DNA of 64,000 nt from Odoribacter laneus YIT 12061 (GTDB lineage: Bacteria > Bacteroidota > Bacteroidia > Bacteroidales > Marinifilaceae): contig NZ_JH594596.1 in the NCBI RefSeq assembly GCF_000243215.1, positions 1,541,075-1,605,074 of the forward strand, read 5' to 3'. Below are positions 8,535 to 17,060 of this stretch, piece by piece (position 1 is the stretch's first letter; every line of letters begins with the position of its first letter). The notes under the pieces were generated by a model, which was given only the letters and a program-made list of their open reading frames with translations, was not told where the DNA came from and made no database searches. The translations under genes were made by a program, and so were the position numbers.

Positions 8535-9431
8535 ATGAAAAAATTAAAGTATTCTATCCGTAGTTTTCGTTTAAGAACTCTTCCCTTGTCTGTAGCCGGC
8601 ATTATATTAGGTTCAATGCTGGCCGCAGGCGATGGTTTTTTTAATACCCCCGTATTTTGCCTGGCCATCTTTACCACTTTGTGCCTGCAAATTTTAAGTA
8701 ATATTTCCAATGATCTGGGGGATGCTTTGAAAGGGACGGATAATGAACAAAGGGTAGGTCCTATCCGGGCTTTACAAGCCGGCGTACTGACTACCTGTGA
8801 TTATCGGCGTTTGATCCGGATCTTCGCCCTGCTTTCGGTCATTTCCGGACTTACGTTAGTATGTATCGCTTTCCGTTCACTCACCTACAAAAGTATTTTA
8901 ATGCTCTTCCTGGGAGGAACCGCCATCGTCGCCGCACTGAAATACACGATGGGGAAAAATCCTTACGGCTATCGCGGATTAGGAGATTTATTCGTATTCT
9001 TATTCTTCGGTTTATTAAGTACCCTGGGAGCTTATTTTTTAATGCGGCATTCGCTCGGAATCCTGCTGTTATTACCGGCTACGGCCCTAGGCTTTCTGAC
9101 CACAGCTGTATTAAACGTCAACAACATCCGGGATATGGAAAACGATGCCCGTTGTGGGAAAAATACAATCCCTGTAAAAATAGGAGAAAAAAAGGCGAGA
9201 ATTTATCATTGTATACTGATTTGCGGAGCTTTTATTTGCATGACATTCTACACTCTTTTCCACCCGAACGGAATAGGAGGTTTTCTGTTTTTTCTCTCCC
9301 TTCCGCTTTTCAGCATACACCTCTCTAAAATGCTCACTTTATCTGGGAAATCACTGGATCCTCAACTTAAATTTTTATCCATAAGTACGCTGTTGTTTGC
9401 CCTCCTTTCCGGAGTCGGACAAATTTTCTGA
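8535..9431 (+). CDS. menA: 1,4-dihydroxy-2-naphthoate polyprenyltransferase MenA
   Basis: An inner-membrane UbiA-superfamily prenyltransferase that attaches a polyprenyl chain to 1,4-dihydroxy-2-naphthoate, giving demethylmenaquinone. About 298 residues, with eight to nine hydrophobic segments. The first aspartate-rich motif NDLGDALKGTD is at about residues 58-68 and the second is NNIRDMENDARCGKNT at about 195-210, as expected for MenA. The start MKKLKYSIRSFRLRTLPLS is at 8535, behind a -7 box. The next step, menG/ubiE, is encoded immediately after on the opposite strand (27 bp convergent gap), so both late menaquinone genes sit together without being an operon. Confidence 0.92.
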   Translation: MKKLKYSIRSFRLRTLPLSVAGIILGSMLAAGDGFFNTPVFCLAIFTTLCLQILSNISNDLGDALKGTDNEQRVGPIRALQAGVLTTCDYRRLIRIFALLSVISGLTLVCIAFRSLTYKSILMLFLGGTAIVAALKYTMGKNPYGYRGLGDLFVFLFFGLLSTLGAYFLMRHSLGILLLLPATALGFLTTAVLNVNNIRDMENDARCGKNTIPVKIGEKKARIYHCILICGAFICMTFYTLFHPNGIGGFLFFLSLPLFSIHLSKMLTLSGKSLDPQLKFLSISTLLFALLSGVGQIF

Positions 9432-9458
9432 AAAGTTTAACTCCCGAGTTTAGAAAAC

Positions 9459-10151
9459 TTATTTATGAGCCGTATACAAGCTGGCGATACCAAATGTCAA
9501 CTTTTTTTGCGAGGGCTGCTGAAACCCGCAACGGGATAAAATCTCTAAGAATTCTTTCCCTTGAGGAAAACGGGAGACTGATTCAGGCAAGTAAGTATAA
9601 GCTCCTTTATTTCCAGACACCCAACCGCCGAGAACCGGCAAAATATGTTTAAAATAAAAACGATAGAGTTGTTTCATCGGAAAATGCTCCGGCATAGAAA
9701 ATTCCAAAATGATGACTTTTCCACCTTTTTTTAAAACCCGGTGCATCTCTTTTAATCCCCATTCCAAATGTTCAAAATTCCGGACTCCGAAGGCTACGGT
9801 AATCACATCAAAATCCTGATCAGGAAATTCCATCCGCTCACTATCCCCGTATTGTAAAGTAATCTTTTCCTGTAACCCCATTCCCATTATTTTCCGACGT
9901 CCGATTTCCAGCATCTTTTCCGAAATGTCAATCCCCACCACCTGTTGCACCCCGCCCCGTACGGCAGCTATCGAAAAGTCTCCTGTCCCACAGGCAACAT
10001 CCAACAAGCGTCCTTTCTCTTGTTCTGCAATCCGCTTTATAGCCACACGCCTCCACCTTTTATCTATATTCATCGACAAAAAGTGATTCAACCGATCGTA
10101 ACTCGGAGCAATGTCATTAAAAATTCCTTTTACTGCTTCCTTTTTCGCCAT
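9459..10151 (-). CDS. ubiE: Demethylmenaquinone methyltransferase (MenG/UbiE family)
   Basis: A 230-residue SAM-dependent methyltransferase that converts demethylmenaquinone to menaquinone. It carries the UbiE signature FNDIAPSYDRLNHFLS at residues 11-26, the SAM loop LLDVACGTGDFSI at about 50-62, and FGVRNFEHLEWGLKEM. Length is typical. Bacteroidota use menaquinone for fumarate respiration, so the ubiquinone role of the E. coli name does not apply. It is convergent with menA; the PUR-alpha-like gene lies upstream on the same strand with a 61 bp gap. Confidence 0.94.
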   Translation of the reverse strand: MAKKEAVKGIFNDIAPSYDRLNHFLSMNIDKRWRRVAIKRIAEQEKGRLLDVACGTGDFSIAAVRGGVQQVVGIDISEKMLEIGRRKIMGMGLQEKITLQYGDSERMEFPDQDFDVITVAFGVRNFEHLEWGLKEMHRVLKKGGKVIILEFSMPEHFPMKQLYRFYFKHILPVLGGWVSGNKGAYTYLPESVSRFPQGKEFLEILSRCGFQQPSQKKLTFGIASLYTAHK

Positions 10152-10212
10152 GCCTTCACAATTGACCCGGGCAGAAACGGAAAAATCCGGTCTCCCTGTC
10201 GTTTCTGTTAAA

Positions 10213-10521
10213 TTACGCGGGTAATTTCCCTTCCAAAGCTTCCTTCACTATCTTTACCGCTTCATCCAAGCCTTCTTTAAATTTCTCAAAATCTTCTTTG
10301 TATAAAAAAAGCTTATGCTTGGAATAACTTACGTTACCTGCATCATCATACTTTTTCTTACTCTCTGTGATCGTCAGGTAATAATCCCGATTACGGGTAG
10401 CCCTTACATCCAGGAAATAGGTTCTCTTCCCGGCCTTTACTACTTTCGAATATACTTCTTCCCGATCTTCCATCCTACCGGAAAGCTCATCATTTTCATA
10501 TACTCCCATAAGACTGTTCAT
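10213..10521 (-). CDS. PUR-alpha-like DNA/RNA-binding protein (DUF3276), copy 1
   Basis: A 102-residue protein of the DUF3276/PUR-alpha family. The core EEVYSKVVKAGKRTYFLDVR, DYYLTITESKKKYDD and HKLFLYKEDFEKFKEGLDE is the beta-beta-beta-beta-alpha PUR fold. Family members bind single-stranded nucleic acid; the function in Bacteroidota is not settled. A paralogue with almost the same core lies on the other strand at 15232-15576. The start is ATG 10519-10521, 14 bp after a -7 box. A second ATG at 10509 is possible. Confidence 0.9.
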   Translation of the reverse strand: MNSLMGVYENDELSGRMEDREEVYSKVVKAGKRTYFLDVRATRNRDYYLTITESKKKYDDAGNVSYSKHKLFLYKEDFEKFKEGLDEAVKIVKEALEGKLPA

Positions 10522-10535
10522 TAAGTTTCATGATT

Positions 10536-10543
10536 CAAATGTA
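10536..10543 (-). promoter_or_regulatory. Predicted -7 box for PUR-like gene copy 1
   Basis: The minus strand reads TACATTTG, matching TAnnTTTG and identical to the box in front of the second PUR-like gene at 15190-15197. Confidence 0.6.
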
Positions 10544-10765
10544 GAAAAAAGCTAATAAACATATTGTTTTTTTAAGTTTTTTTTTCAGAAAAACAGTTCC
10601 GTCTTATCCAGAATAGCCGTATTTTTGTAAAAAGGAAATTTCTAAAGCCCTTTTTTAAAGACTGTCAGTATTCAGAGAACTACCTTAAACGGTCGGAGAT
10701 AACCCACTACCGAGCATTCGGAGTGAAAATGGATTTTGAATAAGATACTCTAAATTGAAAAACAA

Positions 10766-10981
10766 ATGCTAGTTAAAGTTTTTATCATCGTCCTTATTCT
10801 GATAGGATTAGCTTTAGTCGCCTTGAGTATCGGTATTTTATTAAAAAAGGGAGGCCGTTTTCCTGAAATACACATCGGCCGTAACCAACGTCTGAAAGAC
10901 AAAGGGATCCATTGCGCAAATACCACCGATGCTTTGGAACGTGAAAACTACAAACCGGTAGATAATAAAACAGAGGAATAA
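10766..10981 (+). CDS. Small conserved membrane protein of Bacteroidota, function unknown
   Basis: A 71-residue protein with one N-terminal hydrophobic segment (about 2-27, VFIIVLILIGLALVALSIGI). A polar tail follows: KKGGRFPEIHIGRNQRLKDKGIHCANTTD. I recognise the RFPEIHIG...GI.CA pattern from small unannotated membrane proteins in Bacteroidota, but I know of no function. The single cysteine in GIHCANTTD is part of the conserved pattern. It is monocistronic and followed by a strong bidirectional terminator. Confidence 0.7.
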   Translation: MLVKVFIIVLILIGLALVALSIGILLKKGGRFPEIHIGRNQRLKDKGIHCANTTDALERENYKPVDNKTEE

Positions 10982-11030
10982 ACCGAACATCAAAAAGAAT
11001 TCTCTCTTTTTCTCTTCCATATCTATATAA

Positions 11031-11070
11031 AAAAGGACTGCCTGCAAATATTTTCCGGCAGTCTTTTTCT
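11031..11070. terminator. Bidirectional intrinsic terminator
   Basis: GACTGCC (11036-11042) pairs with GGCAGTC (11057-11063), flanked by A-rich sequence on the left and a T run on the right. It lies between the small membrane protein gene (plus) and luxS (minus), so it can serve both. Confidence 0.75.
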
Positions 11071-11122
11071 TTATTTACCCTCCTATCAATAACCGGCAAA
11101 ACCGGTTTCAATTTTTACCCAA

Positions 11123-11602
11123 TCATTGCGGGTAAACCCTGTTTTTCTCCTCCATCTTTTCCAGCACTTCTTCCAGGTATCTTGCAGCTTCGTATTTAGC
11201 CATCGGTAGATCGTGCAACAAATAATTTCCACAATCCCGCGGAGCTGCTCCGGGAACTTCCCCTTCATAATCCCGTACAAAACGGAATGTTTCCCGCATC
11301 AATTCTTCTATATCCTGAGGCTGTAAATCTCCCCTTAGCAATAAATAATTTCCGGTAGCACATCCCATAGGTCCCCAATATACGATTTGATCTCCCCATT
11401 GAGGATGATTACGTAAAAAAGTAGCCGCCAGATGCTCCATTGTATGTAAGGCGCCCGCTCCAATAGCCGGTTCCCGGTTAGGTTCTTTCATACGGATATC
11501 AAAGGTCGTGATTACTTGATTCCCCATATTGTCTTTCCGGGAAACGTATATGCCCCGGAGTAAATGTTCATGGTTAATTGTAAAACTCGGAATTTTTTCC
11601 AT
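11123..11602 (-). CDS. luxS: S-ribosylhomocysteine lyase LuxS
   Basis: LuxS splits S-ribosylhomocysteine into homocysteine and DPD, the precursor of the AI-2 signal. The 159-residue product has the metal site HTMEH (residues 53-57), the catalytic cysteine in GPMGCATG (about residue 81), and the third metal ligand in PRDCGNY (about residue 124). The start MEKIPSFTINHEH at 11602 fits the family; an upstream in-frame start would add 17 unsupported residues. It follows mtnN by 56 bp on the same strand, so the two consecutive steps of S-adenosylhomocysteine recycling are co-transcribed. Confidence 0.96.
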   Translation of the reverse strand: MEKIPSFTINHEHLLRGIYVSRKDNMGNQVITTFDIRMKEPNREPAIGAGALHTMEHLAATFLRNHPQWGDQIVYWGPMGCATGNYLLLRGDLQPQDIEELMRETFRFVRDYEGEVPGAAPRDCGNYLLHDLPMAKYEAARYLEEVLEKMEEKNRVYPQ

Positions 11603-11658
11603 TGTTATCCCCTGATTTTTATAGTTTATAAATGACGATAGGTTCTCAGCCACTATTC

Positions 11659-12342
11659 TTAAAGGGCCTTTAAAAACTCCCGGAAAACTTCAAAAGATTC
11701 CTGTGGAGCTGCTGTCCAAAAATGACGATATTGCAATTCGTGTTTCTCCACTCCCGGTGTATCACTAATCACCCGAAAACTGAGAAAAGGTACTTTTTCT
11801 AAATAACAAACCTGGGCCATAGAGCAAGATTCCATATCTACTGCCAACCCTTCGGGAAATTTATTCTTAATTGCCTCCAGCTCTGTCCGATCTGTAATAA
11901 ACCGGTCACCCGTACAAATCAACCCGCCTGTCAGGTTTACAGGAGCCGGTACACTTAAAGCAGTACGATATAAATGAGGATCAGCTTCGTAATAAACCGG
12001 CATCCCCTGAATCTGCCCGTAAGCATTTTTTCCGCCACACCAGACATCGTGATATACAGTCCTCTCTCCCACGACAATATCCATTACCCCCAGGCAGCGG
12101 TCAATTCCTCCCGCCACTCCCGTGTTAATCACCGCATCCGGAACAAAATTCCGGATCATCTCCAATGTTCCCAAAGCAGAACAAACTTTCCCGATTCCAC
12201 TTTTAGCCAGAACGACCGTTTTCGTCCCCGACCTTCCCTGCACAAACACCCGGTCTCCGATACAAGTCTCCCGTTTTTCTTCCAATAAATCGTGTATCAA
12301 TCTGAATTCCGCATCCATAGCCACGATTACACCTATTTTCAT
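11659..12342 (-). CDS. mtnN: 5'-methylthioadenosine/S-adenosylhomocysteine nucleosidase
   Basis: This 227-residue enzyme removes adenine from S-adenosylhomocysteine and methylthioadenosine. Visible motifs are MKIGVIVAMDAEF at the N terminus (the MTAN glutamate is in AMDAEF), NTGVAGGID at about 75-83, the purine-binding region AVDMESCSMAQVC, and the catalytic aspartate in RVISDTPG. The start MKIGVIV at 12342 is chosen over an upstream in-frame start because it coincides with the family N terminus. It supplies S-ribosylhomocysteine to LuxS, encoded directly downstream. Confidence 0.94.
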   Translation of the reverse strand: MKIGVIVAMDAEFRLIHDLLEEKRETCIGDRVFVQGRSGTKTVVLAKSGIGKVCSALGTLEMIRNFVPDAVINTGVAGGIDRCLGVMDIVVGERTVYHDVWCGGKNAYGQIQGMPVYYEADPHLYRTALSVPAPVNLTGGLICTGDRFITDRTELEAIKNKFPEGLAVDMESCSMAQVCYLEKVPFLSFRVISDTPGVEKHELQYRHFWTAAPQESFEVFREFLKAL

Positions 12343-12416
12343 ATTTTTCCGATTTAGTCGATACGATTGCCGGATAAAAAACATCCGGAAAATTTTATTT
12401 CAGTTTTTCCGTTGGA

Positions 12417-13052
12417 TCAAAAAAACGGATTATGTCTCTTTTCTTCTCCAATCGTAGTCATGGGACCATGCCCCGGAAGGACTTTCACTTGGTCCTCCAA
12501 TACGAACAATTTAGCCCGGATAGCTGCCAATAATTGCCGGGAATCCCCTCCCGGAAGATCTGTACGTCCGATACTGCCGGCGAAAAGAGAATCTCCGCTA
12601 ATCAACAACTTATCTGCATCGCTGTAGAAACAAAGTCCTCCCGGAGAATGCCCCGGCACAGCTATAACCATCAGTTCCGAATTTCCGAATCTGATAGTAT
12701 CCCCGTCTTTCAGATAATGAGAAGTAACCGGCGGCTGAGCAATTCCGGATATTCCCAGATAAGCAGCATATTGCACCGCGTTCTTAATCAAAAAATCATC
12801 CTCCTGACTCGCCTGAGGAGCTAACCCGTACACGTCCTGAATAAAATTATTCCCCAGCACATGATCGATATGCAAATGCGTATTTAATGAACAAACGAGC
12901 TGTAACTGATTTTCCCGAACAAACTTTTTAAACGCCTCCCTTTCTTCCGAATCGAAACAGCCGCAATCAATAACAACGGCTTCTTTGGTTTCGTCGTATA
13001 ATAAAATAGTATTTTCCTGAAACGGATTGTTGACGAATATTTTTACTTTCAT
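12417..13052 (-). CDS. MBL-fold metallo-hydrolase (glyoxalase II-like)
   Basis: A 211-residue metallo-beta-lactamase-fold hydrolase. The Zn motif THLHIDHVLGN is at about residues 58-68. Further ligands are in AVPGHSPGG (about 133-141), SGDSLF (about 152-157) and LPGHGPMT near the C terminus. This set is typical of glyoxalase II and related thioester hydrolases. The protein lacks the C-terminal glyoxalase II substrate-binding domain, so the substrate is open. It is a single gene with its own -7 box at 13076-13083; mtnN starts 74 bp beyond its stop. Confidence 0.88.
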   Translation of the reverse strand: MKVKIFVNNPFQENTILLYDETKEAVVIDCGCFDSEEREAFKKFVRENQLQLVCSLNTHLHIDHVLGNNFIQDVYGLAPQASQEDDFLIKNAVQYAAYLGISGIAQPPVTSHYLKDGDTIRFGNSELMVIAVPGHSPGGLCFYSDADKLLISGDSLFAGSIGRTDLPGGDSRQLLAAIRAKLFVLEDQVKVLPGHGPMTTIGEEKRHNPFF

Positions 13053-13075
13053 ATTTCCCTGCTATTGGTTTTAAA

Positions 13076-13083
13076 CAAAGTTA
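13076..13083 (-). promoter_or_regulatory. Predicted -7 box for the MBL-fold hydrolase gene
   Basis: The minus strand reads TAACTTTG (consensus TAnnTTTG), 24 bp upstream of the start codon. Confidence 0.55.
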
Positions 13084-13125
13084 CAAAAATAACCCGATCT
13101 TTAGAAATAAACCTTCCTCTCCTCT

Positions 13126-13704
13126 CTAAAGTTGCTTCAGTGCCAATTTAATTAATTCTTCCACAGAGGTCACTTTTCCTCCGGCCAATATCTTATCAAT
13201 CACCTTAGCTGCCTGATTTTTCACAAATCCCAGCATAACAAGGGCGGCCAAAGCCTCTTCTTTTAAAGTTCCCGAGGTAAATACAAATTCCTCCGTACTG
13301 CTTCCTACTCCCACCTTATCCTTCAATTCAATAATGACACGCTGAGCCGTTTTCAATCCAATCCCTTTTACACTCTTTATCGTATTCACATTCTCTGTCA
13401 GAACAGCATTGATAATTTCCCCAGTCGTCATGGAGCTCAGCATAACACTGGCCGTATTCGCCCCTATACCCGATACAGAAATTAATTGCCGGAATAAAGT
13501 CCGCTCCTCCCGGCTATAAAAACCATATAACAAATGAGCATCTTCCCGGACAATCAAATGTACATACAGGCACACTTCTTTCCCGGAAGCAATCTTCGAA
13601 TAAGTATTTACCGAAATATGGACATAATATCCCACTCCGCCGCAATCGACGACGGCATAAGTAGGAGTCGCTTCGACCAAATAACCTTTTAAATATTCGT
13701 ACAT
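13126..13704 (-). CDS. ruvA: Holliday junction branch migration protein RuvA
   Basis: A 192-residue RuvA with an N-terminal OB fold (MYEYLKGYLVEATPTYAVVDCGGVGYYVHIS), the acidic-pin/HhH region LISVSGIGANTASVML and VKGIGLKTAQRVIIELKDK, and the C-terminal RuvB-binding domain (EEALAALVMLGF). RuvA holds the four-way junction while RuvB drives migration. It is slightly shorter than the E. coli protein but complete. ruvB is not in this window. trpS lies upstream on the same strand (81 bp). Confidence 0.95.
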   Translation of the reverse strand: MYEYLKGYLVEATPTYAVVDCGGVGYYVHISVNTYSKIASGKEVCLYVHLIVREDAHLLYGFYSREERTLFRQLISVSGIGANTASVMLSSMTTGEIINAVLTENVNTIKSVKGIGLKTAQRVIIELKDKVGVGSSTEEFVFTSGTLKEEALAALVMLGFVKNQAAKVIDKILAGGKVTSVEELIKLALKQL

Positions 13705-13785
13705 ACTTCCTTATTTTTGCCTACTCACTTCAACCCTCCCCCTTCTTCTTCCTTTTCCTCTGTATCCGTCAGTACCCTTCAAATT

Positions 13786-14769
13786 CTATCTAAACCCGAT
13801 AATATGCCTTACGTCATGTATCGTTTTTTCGGCACTGGCTCTGGCCTTTTCCGCTCCTTCCGCAGCAACCCGGTCCATATAAGCCACATCTTCTGAAATC
13901 GCCAATATCTTCTCCCGGATAGGAGTTGTAAAACGAATAATATCTTCTGCCAACTGTTTTTTCAAATCCCCGTAACGAATCTCACAGGCATTGTATTTTT
14001 CATTGAAATAATTATAAGTATCCGTCGAAGAAACAATCTGTAACATCCGGAATAAATTTTCAATGGGTTCCGGCTTTGCACTATTCGGAACAGTCGGCCC
14101 GCTATCCGTCACCGCTTTCATCACCTTCTTCCGGATCGTCGCCGCATCGTCAATCAAATAAATGGCATTTCCTTCCGATTTACCCATTTTCCCGGAACCG
14201 TCCAAGCCCGGCACTTTTATAGCCTCTCCTCCAAAAGAATAAGACTGAGGTTCTTTAAAAAATTCGACCCCATAAATCATATTAAAACGACGGGCAAACT
14301 TCCGGGCCATCTCCATATTTTGTTCCTGATCTTTTCCTACCGGTACTTTATCCGCTTTATGTATAATAATATCTGCGGCCATCAACGTCGGATAAGTCAA
14401 TAAACCTGCATTTACATTATCGGGTTGCTTCCGGGCCTTCTCTTTGAAAGAGGTGACACGCTCCAATTCCCCCAGATAAGCATTCATATTGAGGTATAAG
14501 TACAATTCCAATATTTCCTTTACATCACTTTGTACATATATAGCCGCTTTTTGCGGGTCAATGCCACAAGCCAGATACTCGGCCAGGATCTTACGTACAT
14601 TCGTCGTCACATCTCCGGGATGAGGATGAGTGGTCAAAGAATGCCAGTCGGCAATAAAGAAAAAACACTTATATTCATCCTGTAACCTTAAAAAATTCTT
14701 AACTGCTCCGAAATAATTTCCCAAATGTAAATTCCCTGTGGGTCGGATTCCGCTTACTACTATCTCCAT
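13786..14769 (-). CDS. trpS: Tryptophan-tRNA ligase
   Basis: A class Ic aminoacyl-tRNA synthetase of 327 residues. The HIGH-type motif is PTGNLHLGNYFGAV near the N terminus and the KMSKS-type motif is KMGKSEGNAI at about residues 195-204. Both are normal TrpS variants. The start MEIVVSGIRPTG at 14769 matches the family N terminus; a longer in-frame start would add 74 residues and run through the -7 box at 14797-14804. ruvA follows downstream. Confidence 0.96.
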   Translation of the reverse strand: MEIVVSGIRPTGNLHLGNYFGAVKNFLRLQDEYKCFFFIADWHSLTTHPHPGDVTTNVRKILAEYLACGIDPQKAAIYVQSDVKEILELYLYLNMNAYLGELERVTSFKEKARKQPDNVNAGLLTYPTLMAADIIIHKADKVPVGKDQEQNMEMARKFARRFNMIYGVEFFKEPQSYSFGGEAIKVPGLDGSGKMGKSEGNAIYLIDDAATIRKKVMKAVTDSGPTVPNSAKPEPIENLFRMLQIVSSTDTYNYFNEKYNACEIRYGDLKKQLAEDIIRFTTPIREKILAISEDVAYMDRVAAEGAEKARASAEKTIHDVRHIIGFR

Positions 14770-14796
14770 TTTAATACTTTTATACGAAATTGTGTA

Positions 14797-14804
14797 CAAA
14801 GATA
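14797..14804 (-). promoter_or_regulatory. Predicted -7 box for trpS
   Basis: The minus strand reads TATCTTTG, an exact consensus match, 27 bp upstream of the trpS ATG. It helps fix the trpS start. Confidence 0.6.
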
Positions 14805-15189
14805 ATCTAATTATTGTAATGACGATAATTTCTGATGACTGCCTCCTTGAGAAATTTAATAAGTTTACAAAGGGTTTTAAGACCATCCCCCCATAGACTG
14901 TGACAAAAGCCAAACAAACAACATCTATCAATAAAAAATAGTCTTTTTTAAAATAGTCAAGCCTCCTTTTCAGAAGCCAGAGAAGCCGCACCTAATTTTA
15001 TCTGTTTCATATTTTTAGTCCGAAGTTTATTTCTTTTCCCCCGGTTTGCCAAACCTGTAAATACTTTTTCTTTCGATTCTCTATACATTTTTCTTATAAA
15101 AAGAATAAAAATTCAGTATTTTTTCAGCTATATTGCTCTCAAACAGTAAAAAAAATTAAAAAAATGTTAGGGTTATAGTCTTTTTTTCC
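14805..15189. other. Gene-free stretch between trpS and the second PUR-like gene
   Basis: Apart from the trpS promoter on its left and the PUR-like gene promoter on its right, I see no conserved gene, tRNA or strong hairpin in this AT-rich stretch. Confidence 0.5.
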
Positions 15190-15197
15190 TACATTTG
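15190..15197 (+). promoter_or_regulatory. Predicted -7 box for PUR-like gene copy 2
   Basis: TACATTTG matches TAnnTTTG and is identical to the box of the paralogue at 10536-10543; it lies 34 bp before the ATG. Confidence 0.6.
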
Positions 15198-15231
15198 AAG
15201 CGCTAAAGTCTAATTAAAATTTTGTGCAATA

Positions 15232-15576
15232 ATGGAAGGATACGAAAAGAAAGAAGGAATGGAAACGAATGATCGGGAAGAAATCTATTCCAAAGCAGTG
15301 AGAGCAGGGAAAAGAACTTATTTTTTCGATGTAAAAGCTACTCGTAACAACGATTACTATCTAACAATTACGGAAAGTAAAAAGAAATTTGACGACAACG
15401 GAACCCAAAATTTTGAAAAACATAAGATTTTCCTGTACAAGGAAGACTTTGATAAATTCAGCGAAGGGTTGGACGAAGTAGTAAATTATATTAAAGCTGC
15501 TATCGGCGGAGAAATCCCGACGAAAAGTACAGAAGCTCCCAAAAGCGAATTTGACGTAGATTTCGATCAGATCTGA
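15232..15576 (+). CDS. PUR-alpha-like DNA/RNA-binding protein (DUF3276), copy 2
   Basis: A 114-residue paralogue of the protein at 10213-10521. The core EEIYSKAVRAGKRTYFFDVK, DYYLTITESKKKFDD and HKIFLYKEDFDKFSEGLDE is nearly the same in both. It differs by an acidic C-terminal extension (KSTEAPKSEFDVDFDQI) that copy 1 lacks. Such acidic tails are common in single-strand-binding proteins and may recruit partners. Two divergent copies 5 kb apart suggest an old duplication. Function is inferred only from the PUR fold. Confidence 0.9.
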   Translation: MEGYEKKEGMETNDREEIYSKAVRAGKRTYFFDVKATRNNDYYLTITESKKKFDDNGTQNFEKHKIFLYKEDFDKFSEGLDEVVNYIKAAIGGEIPTKSTEAPKSEFDVDFDQI

Positions 15577-15596
15577 TACAAGAAAAACTTATAGAA

Positions 15597-15628
15597 AGAT
15601 GCCTGGAATTTTTCAGGCATCTTTTTTA
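15597..15628. terminator. Intrinsic terminator shared by PUR-like gene and tcdA
   Basis: AGATGCCTG (15597-15605) pairs with CAGGCATCT (15614-15622), followed by a T run. It ends the plus-strand PUR-like gene, and its right arm contains the tcdA stop codon on the minus strand, so it probably works in both directions. Confidence 0.8.
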
Positions 15629-16347
15629 TAGTCTTCTCCCAGCAAATCCCGGATAACGACAGAGGCAATAAAACATCCAAACAGAGGAGGCATGTAGGAA
15701 ATCGTACCGACATTCGACTTTTTATTTTGGCTTTCGGTTAAAACAATAGCGGAGGGATCTGTAAATTCAGAAGAAAAAACCACCTTCACGCCCTTATAAA
15801 CTCCTAATTTGTGTAAACGCTTGCGGAGCATACGAGCTAAATTACAATTATAACTCTTGGAGATATCCGCCACTTCAATTTTCGAGGGGTCCAGTTTTCC
15901 TCCCGATCCCATGGAACTCACTACAGGTAGACCTAAATGAACACTATGGTAAATCAGAAATATTTTAGGGGCCAGCGTATCGATAGCGTCCACTACATAA
16001 TCGTAAGGAGCTGCTTTTAATACATCGATCATCTGCTCGTCCCGGATAAAATCGTTGATAATATGCAATTTGATCTCCGGATGGATATCCCGGCAACGCC
16101 TGGCCATTAAATCGGCTTTCGGTTGCCCCAGCATACTGTCTAGCGCCAGCAATTGCCTGTTTTTATTTGTAACCTCTGTCACATCTCCGTCAATAAGCGT
16201 CATTTCTCCCACTCCCGCCCGGCATAACTGCTCAGCAGCATATGCTCCGACTCCTCCTAAACCTGCCACCAGTACATGCGCCCTTTTCAATTTTTCTACA
16301 CCTTCTTTTCCCAATAATAATTCCGTCCGGCTCAGCCATTCACTCAT
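15613..16347 (-). CDS. tcdA: tRNA threonylcarbamoyladenosine dehydratase TcdA
   Basis: An E1-like (ThiF superfamily) enzyme that dehydrates t6A37 to cyclic t6A in tRNAs using ATP. Visible are MSEWLSRTELLLG, the nucleotide loop VLVAGLGGVGAYAAEQL (about 26-42), and DAIDTLAPKIFLI. The tail SYMPPLFGCFIASVVIRDLLG is typical of TcdA/CsdL. The start at 16347 gives a 244-residue protein of family length; an upstream in-frame start would overlap the TatD-like gene. It is the last gene of a three-gene minus-strand operon (cysteine desulfidase, TatD-like, tcdA). Confidence 0.92.
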   Translation of the reverse strand: MSEWLSRTELLLGKEGVEKLKRAHVLVAGLGGVGAYAAEQLCRAGVGEMTLIDGDVTEVTNKNRQLLALDSMLGQPKADLMARRCRDIHPEIKLHIINDFIRDEQMIDVLKAAPYDYVVDAIDTLAPKIFLIYHSVHLGLPVVSSMGSGGKLDPSKIEVADISKSYNCNLARMLRKRLHKLGVYKGVKVVFSSEFTDPSAIVLTESQNKKSNVGTISYMPPLFGCFIASVVIRDLLGEDYKKDA

Positions 16348-16399
16348 GAAATTTGTATTTAATGTTTGATTATGCCCTTCACTATTCTCTATCCTTCTT

Positions 16400-17059
16400 C
16401 TAAACTTCCCTTCTCCCGAATACCTGCTGAAAATTTCCATATACTCCGGTCTTTAACTCTTCCAAGGACATCTCCCTTATCCGAGCAGTCTCTTCGTATA
16501 CTTTTTCAAGCGGGAAATCCGAATCGTCCGTCTCTATAAAAAGCCGATTCCGGGGAATGAATGAAAGAAAACGGGAAATATTAGATTGTTCGATAAACAC
16601 TTTTTTCCCCACGGAGATATAAAATCCGTGTTCCAAAAGTTGCCCTAAAATTTCTTTGTTATTGTTATAGCCGTGAATGATCCATGCTTGACGGGGATGA
16701 AACTTTTTATACAGCGCCAGTAATTCAGGATAAGCCCTCACACAATGGATAATCAGCGGTAAACCGTATTTTTCCGACAACAGGATTTCCTGTTCCATCC
16801 ATCTTATCTGTATTTCCATAGTAACTTCTGAATTCCGGTCCAGACCGGCTTCTCCTATAGCAACAATTCTACTTTCCCGGGCAAAAACTTCCAGTTGTAC
16901 GATTTGTTCTTCCCCCCGGATATACAAAGGATGCAGGCCATAGGAACACAATTCCCCCTCCCGGCTTTCTTTTCCGTCGCTGATATCCAATATATAAATC
17001 TCTCCTTCCCGGCGATGGGTATGTATATTTACAAAAGCCTCCCCTCTTTCTTTCCACAT
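16400..17059 (-). CDS. TatD family metal-dependent hydrolase (short form)
   Basis: A 219-residue TIM-barrel hydrolase. All the usual TatD metal ligands can be placed: IHTH (about 12-15), the glutamate in AIGEAGLD, the histidines in PLIIHCVRA and WIIHGYN, and the aspartate in IETDDSDFP. It is shorter than the standard TatD length (about 260), mainly by trimmed loops. TatD relatives are 3'-5' exonucleases or D-tyrosyl-tRNA-like deacylases; the substrate here is unknown. Its start lies one base after the upstream gene's stop, so it is translationally coupled. Confidence 0.85.
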   Translation of the reverse strand: MWKERGEAFVNIHTHRREGEIYILDISDGKESREGELCSYGLHPLYIRGEEQIVQLEVFARESRIVAIGEAGLDRNSEVTMEIQIRWMEQEILLSEKYGLPLIIHCVRAYPELLALYKKFHPRQAWIIHGYNNNKEILGQLLEHGFYISVGKKVFIEQSNISRFLSFIPRNRLFIETDDSDFPLEKVYEETARIREMSLEELKTGVYGNFQQVFGRREV

Positions 17060-17060
17060 T

